DNA from: an uncultured bacterium
GTDB taxonomy: Bacteria > Verrucomicrobiota > Lentisphaeria > Victivallales > UBA1829
Length of the DNA stretch: 64,000 nucleotides
Assembly (NCBI GenBank): GCA_902774245.1
Contig: CACYHQ010000004.1
Location: forward strand, 62,001-126,000
Direction: 5' to 3'
Of the stretch, positions 17,321-25,536 are shown piece after piece; position 1 is the stretch's first letter; every line of letters starts with the position of its first letter. A program made the position numbers and the translations under genes. The notes under the pieces were generated by a model that made no database searches, was not told where the DNA came from, and saw only the letters and a list, made by a program, of their open reading frames with translations.

Positions 17321-19303
17321 ATGAACCGTAAATCGACCGGAAGCATGCTCCTCGCCCTGATCGCCATGACCATCGGCGCGACCGCCTGCCAGTCCGCCCC
17401 TGTCCCGGAAGCCGATCCCGAAGCCTCCGTCAAGGGCACCATGACCGTGAACATGAACGACAAGCTCAAAATCTCCGACACCATGTTCGGTATCTTCTTC
17501 GAGGATATCAACTACGGCGCGGACGGCGGCCTGTACGCCGAGCTCGTAGCGAACCGCGACTTCGAATGCACCCCGGCCGACGCGCGCGGTTGGAGCTCCA
17601 AGAAATTCTGGGCCGTCGACGGCGGCAATATGAAGTTCGACATCGCCACCGCCGATCCGATCCACGCGAACAATCCGCACTACGGCGTGATCTCCGTCGA
17701 CGGGGTCGGCCCCCGCCTCATCAACGAAGGCTTCGGCGGGTTCCGCTACGAAAAGGGCGCGGACTACAACTTCTCCATGTTCGCCCGCCAGCAGGGCGAC
17801 AAGCCCGTCAAGATCGAAGTCGGCCTCCTCTCCGATACCGGCGCGGTCCTCGCATCCAAGACGGTCACGGTGGACGACAAGACCTGGGACAAGGTCGACT
17901 TCACCCTCACCGCCAGCGCCGGCAACTCCACCGCCGACGCCTGCGGCAAGTTCTACCTGAAGCCCCTTACCGCCGGCGCGGCAGTCGCCGTCGACATGGT
18001 CTCCCTCTTCCCGAAGGACACCTTCAAGGGCCGCAAGAACGGTCTCCGCAAGGACCTCGCCCAGACGCTCGCCGACCTGAAGCCGCAGTTCGTCCGCTTC
18101 CCCGGCGGCTGCGTGGCGCACGGCAACAGCTGGCAGGACGACTGCTACTACTGGAAGGATTCCGTCGGCTCCCTTGAGGAACGCAAGCCGATCAAGAACC
18201 GCTGGGGCTACCATCAGACCCGCGGCCTCGGCTATTTCGAATACTTCCAGTTCTGCGAAGACATCGGCGCGTACGCGCTCCCGATCATCACAGTCGGCGT
18301 CGACTGCCAGTTCTCCGGCGGCCAGCACGCCGTCCCGATGGACCAGATGGGCCGTATTGTCCAGGACGCCCTCGACCTCGTTGAATTCGCCAACGGCTCC
18401 ACCGACACCAAGTGGGGCGCGCTCCGCGCCAGGATGGGCCATCCGAAGCCGTTCGGTCTGAAGTACATCGGCCTCGGCAACGAGGAACAGATCACCGACG
18501 CCTTCGAAGAACGCTTCAAAATGGTCAACGACGCACTCGTCAAGAAATATCCCGAGATCGTCGTGGTCGGCACCGTCGGACCCGGAGCTTCCGGACGCGA
18601 CTACGACCGCGGCTGGAAATTCGCCCGTCAGGAGAAACTCCCGATCGTCGACGAACACTTCTACATGAACCCGAACTGGTTCGTGGAGAGCGCACAGCAC
18701 CGCTATGACAACTACGACCGCACCGGTCCGAAAGTCTACGCCGGCGAATACGCCGCCCACGCGCAGGGCAATCCCCGCCCGAACACCATCGAGACCGCCC
18801 TCGACGAGGCCATCTTCCTGACCGGCGTCGAACGCAACGGCGACGTCGTCGTGATGTCCTCCTACGCGCCGCTCCTCGGCAAGCACGGCAACATGCAGTG
18901 GACCCCGAACATGATCTATTTCTCGAACACGAAGATCGACAAGACCACGACCTACGAAGTTCAGAAGCTCTTCGGCGCCAACGCGGGCACCAACTACCTG
19001 AAGAACAAGCTTGATTTCGGCAGCGCCCTCGACCGTCGCCAGACCCTCAAAGTCGCCGCCTCCGCCGTCCAGACCAAGGACGGAGACACCGTCCTGAAGT
19101 ACGTCAACACCCTCGACCAGGCCGTCTCCATCACCGTCACGCTCGACAACGGCAAAGGCATCCCCGCCTCCGCGAAGCGCACCGTCCTCACCGGACCGTC
19201 CTTCACCGGCAAGGAATACACGCTCACCGACAACTACATCAAACTCGGCGAAAAGTTCACCGTGAACCTCCCCGCCCACTCCATGACCGTCATCCGCTTC
19301 TGA
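17321..19303 (+). CDS. Alpha-L-arabinofuranosidase, GH51 lipoprotein
   Basis: A 660-residue glycoside hydrolase. The lipoprotein signal ends in ATAC (Cys23). An N-terminal stretch (about 90-230) resembles the carbohydrate-binding CBM4_9-type beta domain seen inside GH51 proteins. The catalytic barrel has the clan GH-A acid/base Glu388 in GLGNEEQ and the nucleophile Glu476 in VYAGEYAAH, with RFPGGCVAHGNSW before them. A C-terminal beta domain completes the enzyme. It should release arabinofuranosyl side chains from arabinan or arabinoxylan at the cell surface or in the periplasm. AAGGA precedes the ATG. It has its own promoter and a strong terminator at 19347-19385. Confidence 0.92.
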   Translation: MNRKSTGSMLLALIAMTIGATACQSAPVPEADPEASVKGTMTVNMNDKLKISDTMFGIFFEDINYGADGGLYAELVANRDFECTPADARGWSSKKFWAVDGGNMKFDIATADPIHANNPHYGVISVDGVGPRLINEGFGGFRYEKGADYNFSMFARQQGDKPVKIEVGLLSDTGAVLASKTVTVDDKTWDKVDFTLTASAGNSTADACGKFYLKPLTAGAAVAVDMVSLFPKDTFKGRKNGLRKDLAQTLADLKPQFVRFPGGCVAHGNSWQDDCYYWKDSVGSLEERKPIKNRWGYHQTRGLGYFEYFQFCEDIGAYALPIITVGVDCQFSGGQHAVPMDQMGRIVQDALDLVEFANGSTDTKWGALRARMGHPKPFGLKYIGLGNEEQITDAFEERFKMVNDALVKKYPEIVVVGTVGPGASGRDYDRGWKFARQEKLPIVDEHFYMNPNWFVESAQHRYDNYDRTGPKVYAGEYAAHAQGNPRPNTIETALDEAIFLTGVERNGDVVVMSSYAPLLGKHGNMQWTPNMIYFSNTKIDKTTTYEVQKLFGANAGTNYLKNKLDFGSALDRRQTLKVAASAVQTKDGDTVLKYVNTLDQAVSITVTLDNGKGIPASAKRTVLTGPSFTGKEYTLTDNYIKLGEKFTVNLPAHSMTVIRF

Positions 19304-19312
19304 GCGGACGGC

Positions 19313-19336
19313 GGTTTGCCTGAGACAGGGCAAACC
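19313..19336 (+). repeat. Perfect hairpin after the GH51 gene
   Basis: GGTTTGCC (19313-19320) pairs with GGCAAACC (19329-19336) around an 8-nt loop. There is no U-tract, so it may act as a 3' stabiliser in front of the true terminator rather than a terminator. Confidence 0.6.
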
Positions 19337-19346
19337 TGACAACGAA

Positions 19347-19385
19347 AGCCTGTTCCGGCCGCAACCGTTCGGGACAGGCTTTTTT
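19347..19385 (+). terminator. Rho-independent terminator of the GH51 gene
   Basis: AGCCTGTTCC (19347-19356) pairs with GGGACAGGCT (19371-19380) with one G-U pair and is followed directly by a run of T. Confidence 0.85.
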
Positions 19386-19453
19386 CCGCGGTTTTCCGCC
19401 TCGGAATAAAGAAAAATCAAAAAAAAGAAAAGATTTTTTCGGAAGATACAATA

Positions 19454-19469
19454 TTTCGTATTAACGAAA
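19454..19469. promoter_or_regulatory. Palindrome upstream of the CE7 gene
   Basis: TTTCGT-ATTA-ACGAAA is a perfect 6-bp inverted repeat with an AT core, 130 bases before the CE7 start. Its size fits an operator for a dimeric helix-turn-helix regulator; the regulator is unknown. Confidence 0.4.
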
Positions 19470-19598
19470 CGTTATTTGATTGGTTCGAGACGATCCGGGC
19501 ATCGCTCGCCCCCCATGGATCCGGCGGACAGAATGCCTGCCGGAAGCCCGGACGCCAACGGCAATACGACAGACAGACAAGAGAAAGGAACCCCGGCT

Positions 19599-21359
19599 AT
19601 GAAGAAAAACTACACAGCATTCATTCTCGCGGCTTTGGTCATTCCGGCAACAGGGCTTCTCGCGCAGGGACGCGGCGGTCGCGCAGGCGGAGGCGGAGGA
19701 CGCCCCGGCGGCGGAGCAGCAGTGTCCCGTCAGCCCGGCGGTCGTCCGAGCGGCGCAATGCCTGCTCAGCCCGGCGGCCGTCCCGGAGGTCCTGTCCCCG
19801 GTGAACGCCATCTCGGCGGCGCTGTCGTTATCTCCGGCGGGCGTCCCGCGGGACGCCCGATTTCTCCGCCGCAACCGCCCCCTCCCCCGACGGGCGGCCC
19901 GGTGGTCGTCAGTCCCGAATTCTTCGATCCTCTGCTGCCCGGCTACGGTTCCTACGGCTACAGATACGGCCGCGTGATCGTGGTCCCGCCCAGTGTCATC
20001 GTCACGGAACCGGACGTGGTGCAGCAGGAAGTCGTCGTTGTACCGGCCGAACCCGCAACGGAAGCCAAGCCCGCGGTCGAGGTGAAAACCGAGGAAAAAC
20101 CCGCCGTTGCGGCCGCTCCTGTGAAGGCGGGCGACTTCCAGCTTGTGCTTCTGGAGGACGATTCGGAGGACGCCACGCCCGCGGTCTGCTACAAAACAGG
20201 CGAGGAGATGAAGTTCACGTTCTCCGTGAATAAGCTCGCGCAGAATCCGGTCGAAGGCAAAATCTTCATGAAGTGGAAGCGCTCCGGCGACGACGGCAAG
20301 GTCGAAGAGGGACGTAACGAGATTTCGGCGGCCCAGGCCATTACGCTCGCCACGACCATCGACCGCCCCGGATTCGTCCGCATTGAGGCTTCGCTCGAGG
20401 ACGAGGCGGGACACGACCTGAAGAGCAGGTTCGAAGGCGGCGCGGGCGCGGAGATCGAGAAACTCAAGCAGGCGGTGCCCGAACCCGAGGATTTCGACGC
20501 GTACTGGGCGAAACAAAAGCAGGAGCTCGCCGCCGTGGCCGCCACGCCCGAGCTCAAGAAGATCAAGGCCAAACAGGACGGTTTCGACGCCTACGAGGTC
20601 AAGATTCCGTGCGCCGGACCGCGTCCCGTGACCGGCTACCTCATCATCCCGGCCGGCGCGGAGGCGAAATCCCTGCCCGCGAAGGTGCATTTCCAGGCGT
20701 ACGGGGTGCGCGACCAGGCGGTCCCGGACGGCGTGCCCGGCATGGTTTATTTCGACGTCAACGCGCACGGGATCGAGCTGAGCCAGCCGAAATCCTACTA
20801 CGACGGCATCCGCGCCCAGCTCGGGCACTACGCCTACAACAACGAGGAGAACAAGACGCCCGACACTTCCTATTTCCGCTACATGGCGGTACGCGTGATC
20901 CGCGCGTTCGACTTCGTCAAGACCGTGGCGGCGTGGAACGGCAGGGACCTCGGCGTGATTGGCTACAGCCAGGGCGGACTTCAGGCGGCATGGGCAGCCG
21001 GACTCGTCCCGGAGATCACCCACGCCGAGATCGGCATGCCGTGGTGTTCCGACGTCGGCTGCGCCAAGGCGGGCCGTCAGCGCGGCACCTGCCCGGACTA
21101 CCAGCCCGGACTGGACTACTACGACCCGGTGAACCACATCAAGCGCGCCCCCGAAACGTGCCTGGTCGACATCGTGCGCGCCGGGCTCGGCGATTACGTC
21201 GCGCAGCCCTCCGGCGTCGCGGTCCTCTTCAACAACGCTCCCACAAAGAAGCGCGTGATCTACTACCAGAACTGCGCCCACGCCGAGCCGACCGCCCTCT
21301 CCACCCCGATCGTCATGCGGACCGAAGACTGGCCAGACCCCGAGGCACAGGCAAAGTAA
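19599..21359 (+). CDS. Acetyl xylan esterase-like (CE7/AXE1) secreted protein
   Basis: A 586-residue exported protein. The ATG at 19599 has AAAGGA upstream and gives a clear signal peptide (MKKNYTAFILAALVIPATGLLAQ). Residues about 24-120 are a Gly/Arg/Pro-rich low-complexity region, followed by a Pro/Glu/Val linker and a beta-rich domain (about 165-280). The alpha/beta-hydrolase of the AXE1 type begins near PEPEDFDAYW (about residue 292). Ser457 in GYSQGG is the likely nucleophile and the His in NCAHAEP the likely catalytic base. CE7 enzymes usually have GGSQGG, so the Gly-to-Tyr change is a small deviation. It should deacetylate xylan or short acetylated sugars. An in-frame extension to 19476 lacks a ribosome site. 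Confidence 0.85.
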   Translation: MKKNYTAFILAALVIPATGLLAQGRGGRAGGGGGRPGGGAAVSRQPGGRPSGAMPAQPGGRPGGPVPGERHLGGAVVISGGRPAGRPISPPQPPPPPTGGPVVVSPEFFDPLLPGYGSYGYRYGRVIVVPPSVIVTEPDVVQQEVVVVPAEPATEAKPAVEVKTEEKPAVAAAPVKAGDFQLVLLEDDSEDATPAVCYKTGEEMKFTFSVNKLAQNPVEGKIFMKWKRSGDDGKVEEGRNEISAAQAITLATTIDRPGFVRIEASLEDEAGHDLKSRFEGGAGAEIEKLKQAVPEPEDFDAYWAKQKQELAAVAATPELKKIKAKQDGFDAYEVKIPCAGPRPVTGYLIIPAGAEAKSLPAKVHFQAYGVRDQAVPDGVPGMVYFDVNAHGIELSQPKSYYDGIRAQLGHYAYNNEENKTPDTSYFRYMAVRVIRAFDFVKTVAAWNGRDLGVIGYSQGGLQAAWAAGLVPEITHAEIGMPWCSDVGCAKAGRQRGTCPDYQPGLDYYDPVNHIKRAPETCLVDIVRAGLGDYVAQPSGVAVLFNNAPTKKRVIYYQNCAHAEPTALSTPIVMRTEDWPDPEAQAK

Positions 21360-21432
21360 ACAGCAAATATCCGGGCGGAATCAAGCATCCTGATTCCGCC
21401 TTTTCTCTTCGTAACAGAAAGGAAAGGATCCC

Positions 21433-22434
21433 ATGAAAAACCGGCTTCTCCTCGTCTTTGCATTGTCGATATTGACCGCGGCCATATCTGCCGCATGCTG
21501 TCAGGAAACTGTCCCCAGGACAGAATCGGAACCGCTCGCAGAGTACCGGCTATCCAATCCGTCCGCCGGAGAAAAGACCAGGGCCGTTTATCGGTTCCTG
21601 TGCGAAAACTACGGAAAAAGGATCATCTCCGGCCAGCAGGAATCGACCTGGATGGGATCGCCGGAATACGAAATGGACCTGATCCGGAAGGAAACGGGAA
21701 AGACGCCGGCGCTTCGGGGGCTGGATTTCATGAACGACGATTTCGACGGCGTCACGAAACGGGCGAAGGAGTGGTGGGACCGCGGCGGCCTCGTCACAAT
21801 CTGCTGGCATGCCGGGATCTACGGCGGAGGATACAATGAATCCAAGAATGACGCGCCCGATTTCCGGCTTCTCCTGGATGAGCAGACCGAGGAACACCGG
21901 AAGATGATCGCGAACTGGGACCGCGCCGCGCGGGCGCTTGCGGAATTGCAGGATGCCGGCGTGGTCGTGCTGTGGAGGCCGTTCCACGAATTCGACGGCG
22001 GATGGTTCTGGTGGGGCAAAGGCATGCCGGCAGATTTCATTCAGCTGTGGCGCATGATGTACAAACGCTACACGGAGCATTTCCGCCTGAACAACTTGAT
22101 CTGGGTTCTGGGGTACTCCGGCGAGGTCCGGGACGGCTGGTATGTCGGCGATGAATTCTGCGACGTGATCGGCTCCGACACGTACGACGGGACCGAGCAC
22201 CGGGCCGGATGGGACAAACTGCTCCGGGTCGGAACGAAAAACAAGCCGTTCGCGTTTCACGAATGCGGGAATCTTCCCCCGCTTCAGGCTTTCTTTGAAA
22301 AAGACTGCATCTGGTCCTGGTTCATGATCTGGCACACGACCTGGCTGGAAGCGAACAAGGGCGGGATTCTCCGCGAATACTATAACGATGAACGCGTCAT
22401 TACGCTGGAGGATATCAAAGACCGTTTCCGCTAA
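21433..22434 (+). CDS. GH26 beta-mannanase-type lipoprotein
   Basis: A 333-residue glycoside hydrolase. The signal ends with a lipobox before a double Cys (ISAACC, Cys21/22). GH26 features include SGQQE near the N-terminus, the acid/base Glu186 in WRPFHEFDG, the WWG substrate motif after it, and the nucleophile Glu277 in FHECG. GH26 enzymes cut beta-1,4-mannan or beta-1,3-xylan; mannan is the commonest substrate. AAAGGAAAGGA precedes the ATG. It lies 73 bases after the CE7 gene with no terminator between, so the two may be one transcript. It completes a plus-strand run of four carbohydrate-active genes. Confidence 0.9.
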   Translation: MKNRLLLVFALSILTAAISAACCQETVPRTESEPLAEYRLSNPSAGEKTRAVYRFLCENYGKRIISGQQESTWMGSPEYEMDLIRKETGKTPALRGLDFMNDDFDGVTKRAKEWWDRGGLVTICWHAGIYGGGYNESKNDAPDFRLLLDEQTEEHRKMIANWDRAARALAELQDAGVVVLWRPFHEFDGGWFWWGKGMPADFIQLWRMMYKRYTEHFRLNNLIWVLGYSGEVRDGWYVGDEFCDVIGSDTYDGTEHRAGWDKLLRVGTKNKPFAFHECGNLPPLQAFFEKDCIWSWFMIWHTTWLEANKGGILREYYNDERVITLEDIKDRFR

Positions 22435-22457
22435 GAGATCCGGTCTGATGTGTTTCT

Positions 22458-22790
22458 TCAGGACTTCAGGTTGCGGAGGGCATCCGGGTTGTTCCCGATG
22501 ATCATGCCGACTTTTCCGCAGGTTTCCAGTTCGGCGCAGTCGCCGCATGTCCCGACGTTCCGCCCCAGGGCGCACTGCCGGATAGGGCACAGGGATTCGC
22601 AGTAAGGCGTCTTCACGCCGTCGACCCGGCAGCCGGTGCAGTTGATCATGGCGGGAGTGATCTCCACGCCGTTCAGCTCGCTCCAGTGCTTCGCGACTTT
22701 TTCGCGCAGCGCGTTGTCGTCGTGAAGCGTCGCGGTCCGCGCCTCGCATTGTTCGCAATCCAGTCCGCAGTATGCGATCAGATCCTTCAT
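22458..22790 (-). CDS. DUF3795 Cys-rich protein
   Basis: A 110-residue protein of the DUF3795 type. It has many cysteines in the order CGLDCEQCEA at the N-terminus, CTGC, YCESLCPIRQC, and GTCGDCAELETC, suggesting metal or Fe-S binding. Function is unknown. I chose the ATG at 22790 because AAGGAGG sits 5 bases upstream, a very strong site. A longer frame to 23054 crosses the promoter and is rejected. The gene is convergent with the GH26 gene (24-base gap) and divergent from the Y-family polymerase. Confidence 0.8.
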   Translation of the reverse strand: MKDLIAYCGLDCEQCEARTATLHDDNALREKVAKHWSELNGVEITPAMINCTGCRVDGVKTPYCESLCPIRQCALGRNVGTCGDCAELETCGKVGMIIGNNPDALRNLKS

Positions 22791-22829
22791 AGTGGCCTCC
22801 TTGGATGTATTATTGGTATCTGCTACGAT

Positions 22830-22858
22830 ACAATACCATAAACCATCCAAAATGTCAA
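22830..22858 (-). promoter_or_regulatory. Promoter for the DUF3795 gene
   Basis: On the minus strand TTGACA (22858-22853), a 17-nt spacer and TATTGT (22835-22830). Confidence 0.55.
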
Positions 22859-22890
22859 ACGGACACGAAGGAAAGATTCTTGTTTCCCGC

Positions 22891-22918
22891 TTGAAAATGG
22901 GACGATTCCTGCTATAGT
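22891..22918 (+). promoter_or_regulatory. Promoter for the polymerase-YolD-Ogt cassette
   Basis: TTGAAA (22891-22896), a 16-nt spacer and TATAGT (22913-22918). The leader downstream contains ATGCCG (22944-22949) facing CGGCAT (22977-22982), a possible stem. I did not recognise an SOS box. Confidence 0.55.
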
Positions 22919-23029
22919 ATCGTCCGGGATTTTCTCCCGCGTCATGCCGAGGAACGGTCCGTCTTGGGCCGCCGGACGGCATGCGAACCCGTCGCGAACG
23001 AATCCGCCATTTTCCGAAACTGACTTCCC

Positions 23030-24538
23030 ATGGACGCCCGTACCTACATCGCAATCGACCTGAAATCGTTCTACGCCTCGGTGGAATGCGTCGACCGGAA
23101 GCGCAATCCGCTCACGACGAACCTCGTGGTGGCGGACGAAAGCCGCACGGAAAAGACGATCTGCCTCGCCGTTTCCCCGTCGCTGAAGGTATACGGAATC
23201 CCCGGTCGTGCGCGGCTGTTCGAGGTCGTCCAGCGCGTCCGCGAGGTCAACGGGGAACGTCTGGACCGCGCGCCGGGTCATCGTTTCCGGGGGAAATCCG
23301 ACAGCACGCCCGAGCTCGCGAAGGATCCGTCGCTGGAGCTCGGCTACATCGTCGCCGTGCCGCGCATGGGCCGCTACATGGAGGTCAGTTCGCACATCTA
23401 CAGCATCTACCTGCGGCACGTCGCCCCGGAGGACATCCACGTGTACTCCATCGACGAAGTGTTCATCGACGCGACCACGTACCTGAAAATATACAAGCTC
23501 ACGGCACGTGAGTTCGCCATGAAGCTCGTCCGCGAGGTATTGTCGGAGACCGGCATCACCGCCACCGCCGGGATCGGGACCAATCTCTACCTCAGCAAGA
23601 TCGCCATGGACATCGTTGCAAAGCACATCCCGGCGGACCGCGACGGCGTACGCATCGCCGAGCTGGACGAGCAGACCTACCGCGAAAAACTCTGGACACA
23701 CCGTCCGCTCACCGATTTCTGGCGCGTCGGACGCGGCTATGCGCGGCGGCTGGAATCGCGCGGGATGCGCACGATGGGCGACGTGGCGCGGATGTCGGTG
23801 AAAAGTGAGGACGTGCTGTATCGCCTCTTCGGGATCAACGCCGAGCTGCTGATCGACCACGCGTGGGGATGGGAACCGGTCGGCATCGCCGAGATCAAGG
23901 CGTACCGCCCGGAGAACAACAGCCTGAGTTCCGGCCAGGTGCTGAAGGAGCCGTACGACTTCGAAAAGGCGAGGCTCGTGACAAAGGAGATGACCGACCT
24001 GCTCGCGCTTAGCCTCGTCGAAAAGCACCTCGTGACCGACCAGCTGATCCTGACCGTCGGGTACGACGTCGCGAACCTGGCGACGCCGGAACTCCGCCGC
24101 AAATACAAGGGCGAGATTCACATCAACCACTACGGACGCGAGGTACCAAAGGGCGCGCACGGAGCCGAAAATCTCGGCGGGCACACGTCCTCGTCGCAGC
24201 GCATGATCGAGGCGGCGGCCGCGATCTTCGACCGGGTCGTCGACCGGAATCTGCTTGTGCGCCGCATCACGGTCGCCGCGAACCATATCCTGACCGAAAA
24301 CGAGGTGCGCAAACAGCCATCCGAGCCGGAACAGCCCGACCTTTTCACGGACGCCGCCGCGCTCAGGAAACAACAGGCCGCCGAGGAAGCCGAACGCGAC
24401 CGCGAGAAACGCCTCCAGAACGCCATCCTGGACATCAAGCACAAGCTCGGCAAGAACGCCATTCTGAAGGGCATGAATCTGCTGGAGGGCGCGACCGCGA
24501 AGGAACGCAACGAGCAGGTCGGCGGGCACAAGGAATGA
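23030..24538 (+). CDS. Y-family DNA polymerase (UmuC/UvrX-like)
   Basis: A 502-residue translesion polymerase. The palm motifs are YIAIDLKSFYASVE (first catalytic Asp, residue 10) and YSIDEVFID (about 140-148, second catalytic Asp-Glu). The finger region reads SPSLKVYGIPGRARLFE, and TATAGIGTNLYLSKIAMD follows. After the little-finger region (about 300-420) comes a charged helical tail. The version with this finger region and a YolD partner is best known from Firmicutes and their plasmids. The polymerase should copy damaged DNA. The next genes, yolD-like (8 bases on) and ogt, form a damage-tolerance cassette with it. Confidence 0.88.
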   Translation: MDARTYIAIDLKSFYASVECVDRKRNPLTTNLVVADESRTEKTICLAVSPSLKVYGIPGRARLFEVVQRVREVNGERLDRAPGHRFRGKSDSTPELAKDPSLELGYIVAVPRMGRYMEVSSHIYSIYLRHVAPEDIHVYSIDEVFIDATTYLKIYKLTAREFAMKLVREVLSETGITATAGIGTNLYLSKIAMDIVAKHIPADRDGVRIAELDEQTYREKLWTHRPLTDFWRVGRGYARRLESRGMRTMGDVARMSVKSEDVLYRLFGINAELLIDHAWGWEPVGIAEIKAYRPENNSLSSGQVLKEPYDFEKARLVTKEMTDLLALSLVEKHLVTDQLILTVGYDVANLATPELRRKYKGEIHINHYGREVPKGAHGAENLGGHTSSSQRMIEAAAAIFDRVVDRNLLVRRITVAANHILTENEVRKQPSEPEQPDLFTDAAALRKQQAAEEAERDREKRLQNAILDIKHKLGKNAILKGMNLLEGATAKERNEQVGGHKE

Positions 24539-24546
24539 GGTGAACC

Positions 24547-24978
24547 ATGGAAAAACAACCCCATCCGTACGAAGACATCCTCCATCTGCCGCACCATGTT
24601 TCGAAGGAACGGCCGCACATGTCCATGCTCGACCGCGCCGCGCAGTTCTCGCCGTTCGCCGCGCTGGTCGGATATGAGGACATCATCGACGAGACGGCAC
24701 GCCTGACGACGCCGGAACGCGAGCTGGACGAGGCGGAAAAGGCCGAGCTTGACCGGCGCGTCGGCATCCTCGCCGCGCACCTCGGAGAAAAACCGGTCGT
24801 CACGGTCGAATATTTCGTCCCGGATGCGCACAAATCCGGCGGCTCGTACCGAACCCGCACCGGGGCGCTCGTCCGGATCTCGCCCGTGAGAAAGATCCTG
24901 ACCCTCGCCGACGGCACTTCGATCCGGTTCAAAGACGTCGTCGGGATCGAATCCGACCTCTTCCGCGAAGAATTCTAG
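24547..24978 (+). CDS. YolD-like protein
   Basis: A 143-residue protein with the YolD-family N-terminal signature MLDRAAQFSPFAALVGYEDIIDETARLT in segment 27-54, followed by a helical Glu-rich stretch and a small beta domain (about 90-140). YolD-like proteins are found next to UmuC-type polymerases and have been proposed to be functional counterparts of UmuD. Here the gene directly follows the Y-family polymerase with 8 bases between and AGGTG upstream, exactly that partnership. The C-terminal beta part resembles the YolD WYL-like small barrel, which could bind nucleic acid; that is inference. Confidence 0.85.
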   Translation: MEKQPHPYEDILHLPHHVSKERPHMSMLDRAAQFSPFAALVGYEDIIDETARLTTPERELDEAEKAELDRRVGILAAHLGEKPVVTVEYFVPDAHKSGGSYRTRTGALVRISPVRKILTLADGTSIRFKDVVGIESDLFREEF

Positions 24979-25002
24979 CCCCCCTGCCCTATGGAAACGC
25001 CT

Positions 25003-25518
25003 ATGGATTATGTTCATCACTACATGTCTCCGCTCGGCGGGATCACGATCGCTTCGGATGGGACCGCGCTCATCGGGCTGTGGTTCGATGAACAACGTTT
25101 TTTCGCGACCTCGCTTTCCCCCGAACAAGCAGAAAAAAAGCTCCCCGTCTTTGAACAGGCCGTCCGCTGGCTGGACCTCTATTTCAGCGGCAGGAATCCC
25201 GGATTCACGCCGCCAATTAAGCTCCGCACAACAGAGTTCCGGCAGGCGGTCTGCAACATCATGCTCGCCATCCCGTACGGACGCACCATGACCTACGGAA
25301 AGATCGCGGAGATCGTCGCCCGGCGGAAAGGCGTCCCGCGCATGTCGGCGCAGGCGGTCGGCGGCGCGGTCGGGCACAATCCCGTTTCCCTGATCGTGCC
25401 GTGTCACCGGGTCATCGGCGCAAACGGCGCGCTTGTCGGATACGGCGGCGGACTCGACCGGAAAGCGGCGCTGCTCACGCTGGAACACGCCGATCTATCA
25501 GGCGATTTCGTCCCCTGA
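25003..25518 (+). CDS. ogt: Methylated-DNA-protein-cysteine methyltransferase (Ogt type)
   Basis: A 171-residue suicide DNA-repair enzyme that removes O6-alkyl groups from guanine. The active-site motif PCHRVIG carries the acceptor Cys, preceded by GYGKIAEIVARR-like sequence (MTYGKIAEI) and followed by GYGGGLDRKAALL, as in Ogt/AdaB. The ATG at 25003 has GGAAA upstream and matches the usual family start (MDYVHHYMSPLGG); an ATG at 24991 is also open but has no ribosome site. It lies 24 bases after the yolD-like gene, suggesting one alkylation/translesion repair operon. It is convergent with the LPS-kinase-like gene. Confidence 0.92.
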   Translation: MDYVHHYMSPLGGITIASDGTALIGLWFDEQRFFATSLSPEQAEKKLPVFEQAVRWLDLYFSGRNPGFTPPIKLRTTEFRQAVCNIMLAIPYGRTMTYGKIAEIVARRKGVPRMSAQAVGGAVGHNPVSLIVPCHRVIGANGALVGYGGGLDRKAALLTLEHADLSGDFVP

Positions 25519-25536
25519 CCGGCCATCGTACAAACG

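Noticed and set aside
22880..23029. A LexA/SOS box upstream of the Y-family polymerase
   Set aside because: Neither CTGT-N8-ACAG nor GAAC-N4-GTTC forms were found; a lineage-specific box cannot be excluded.
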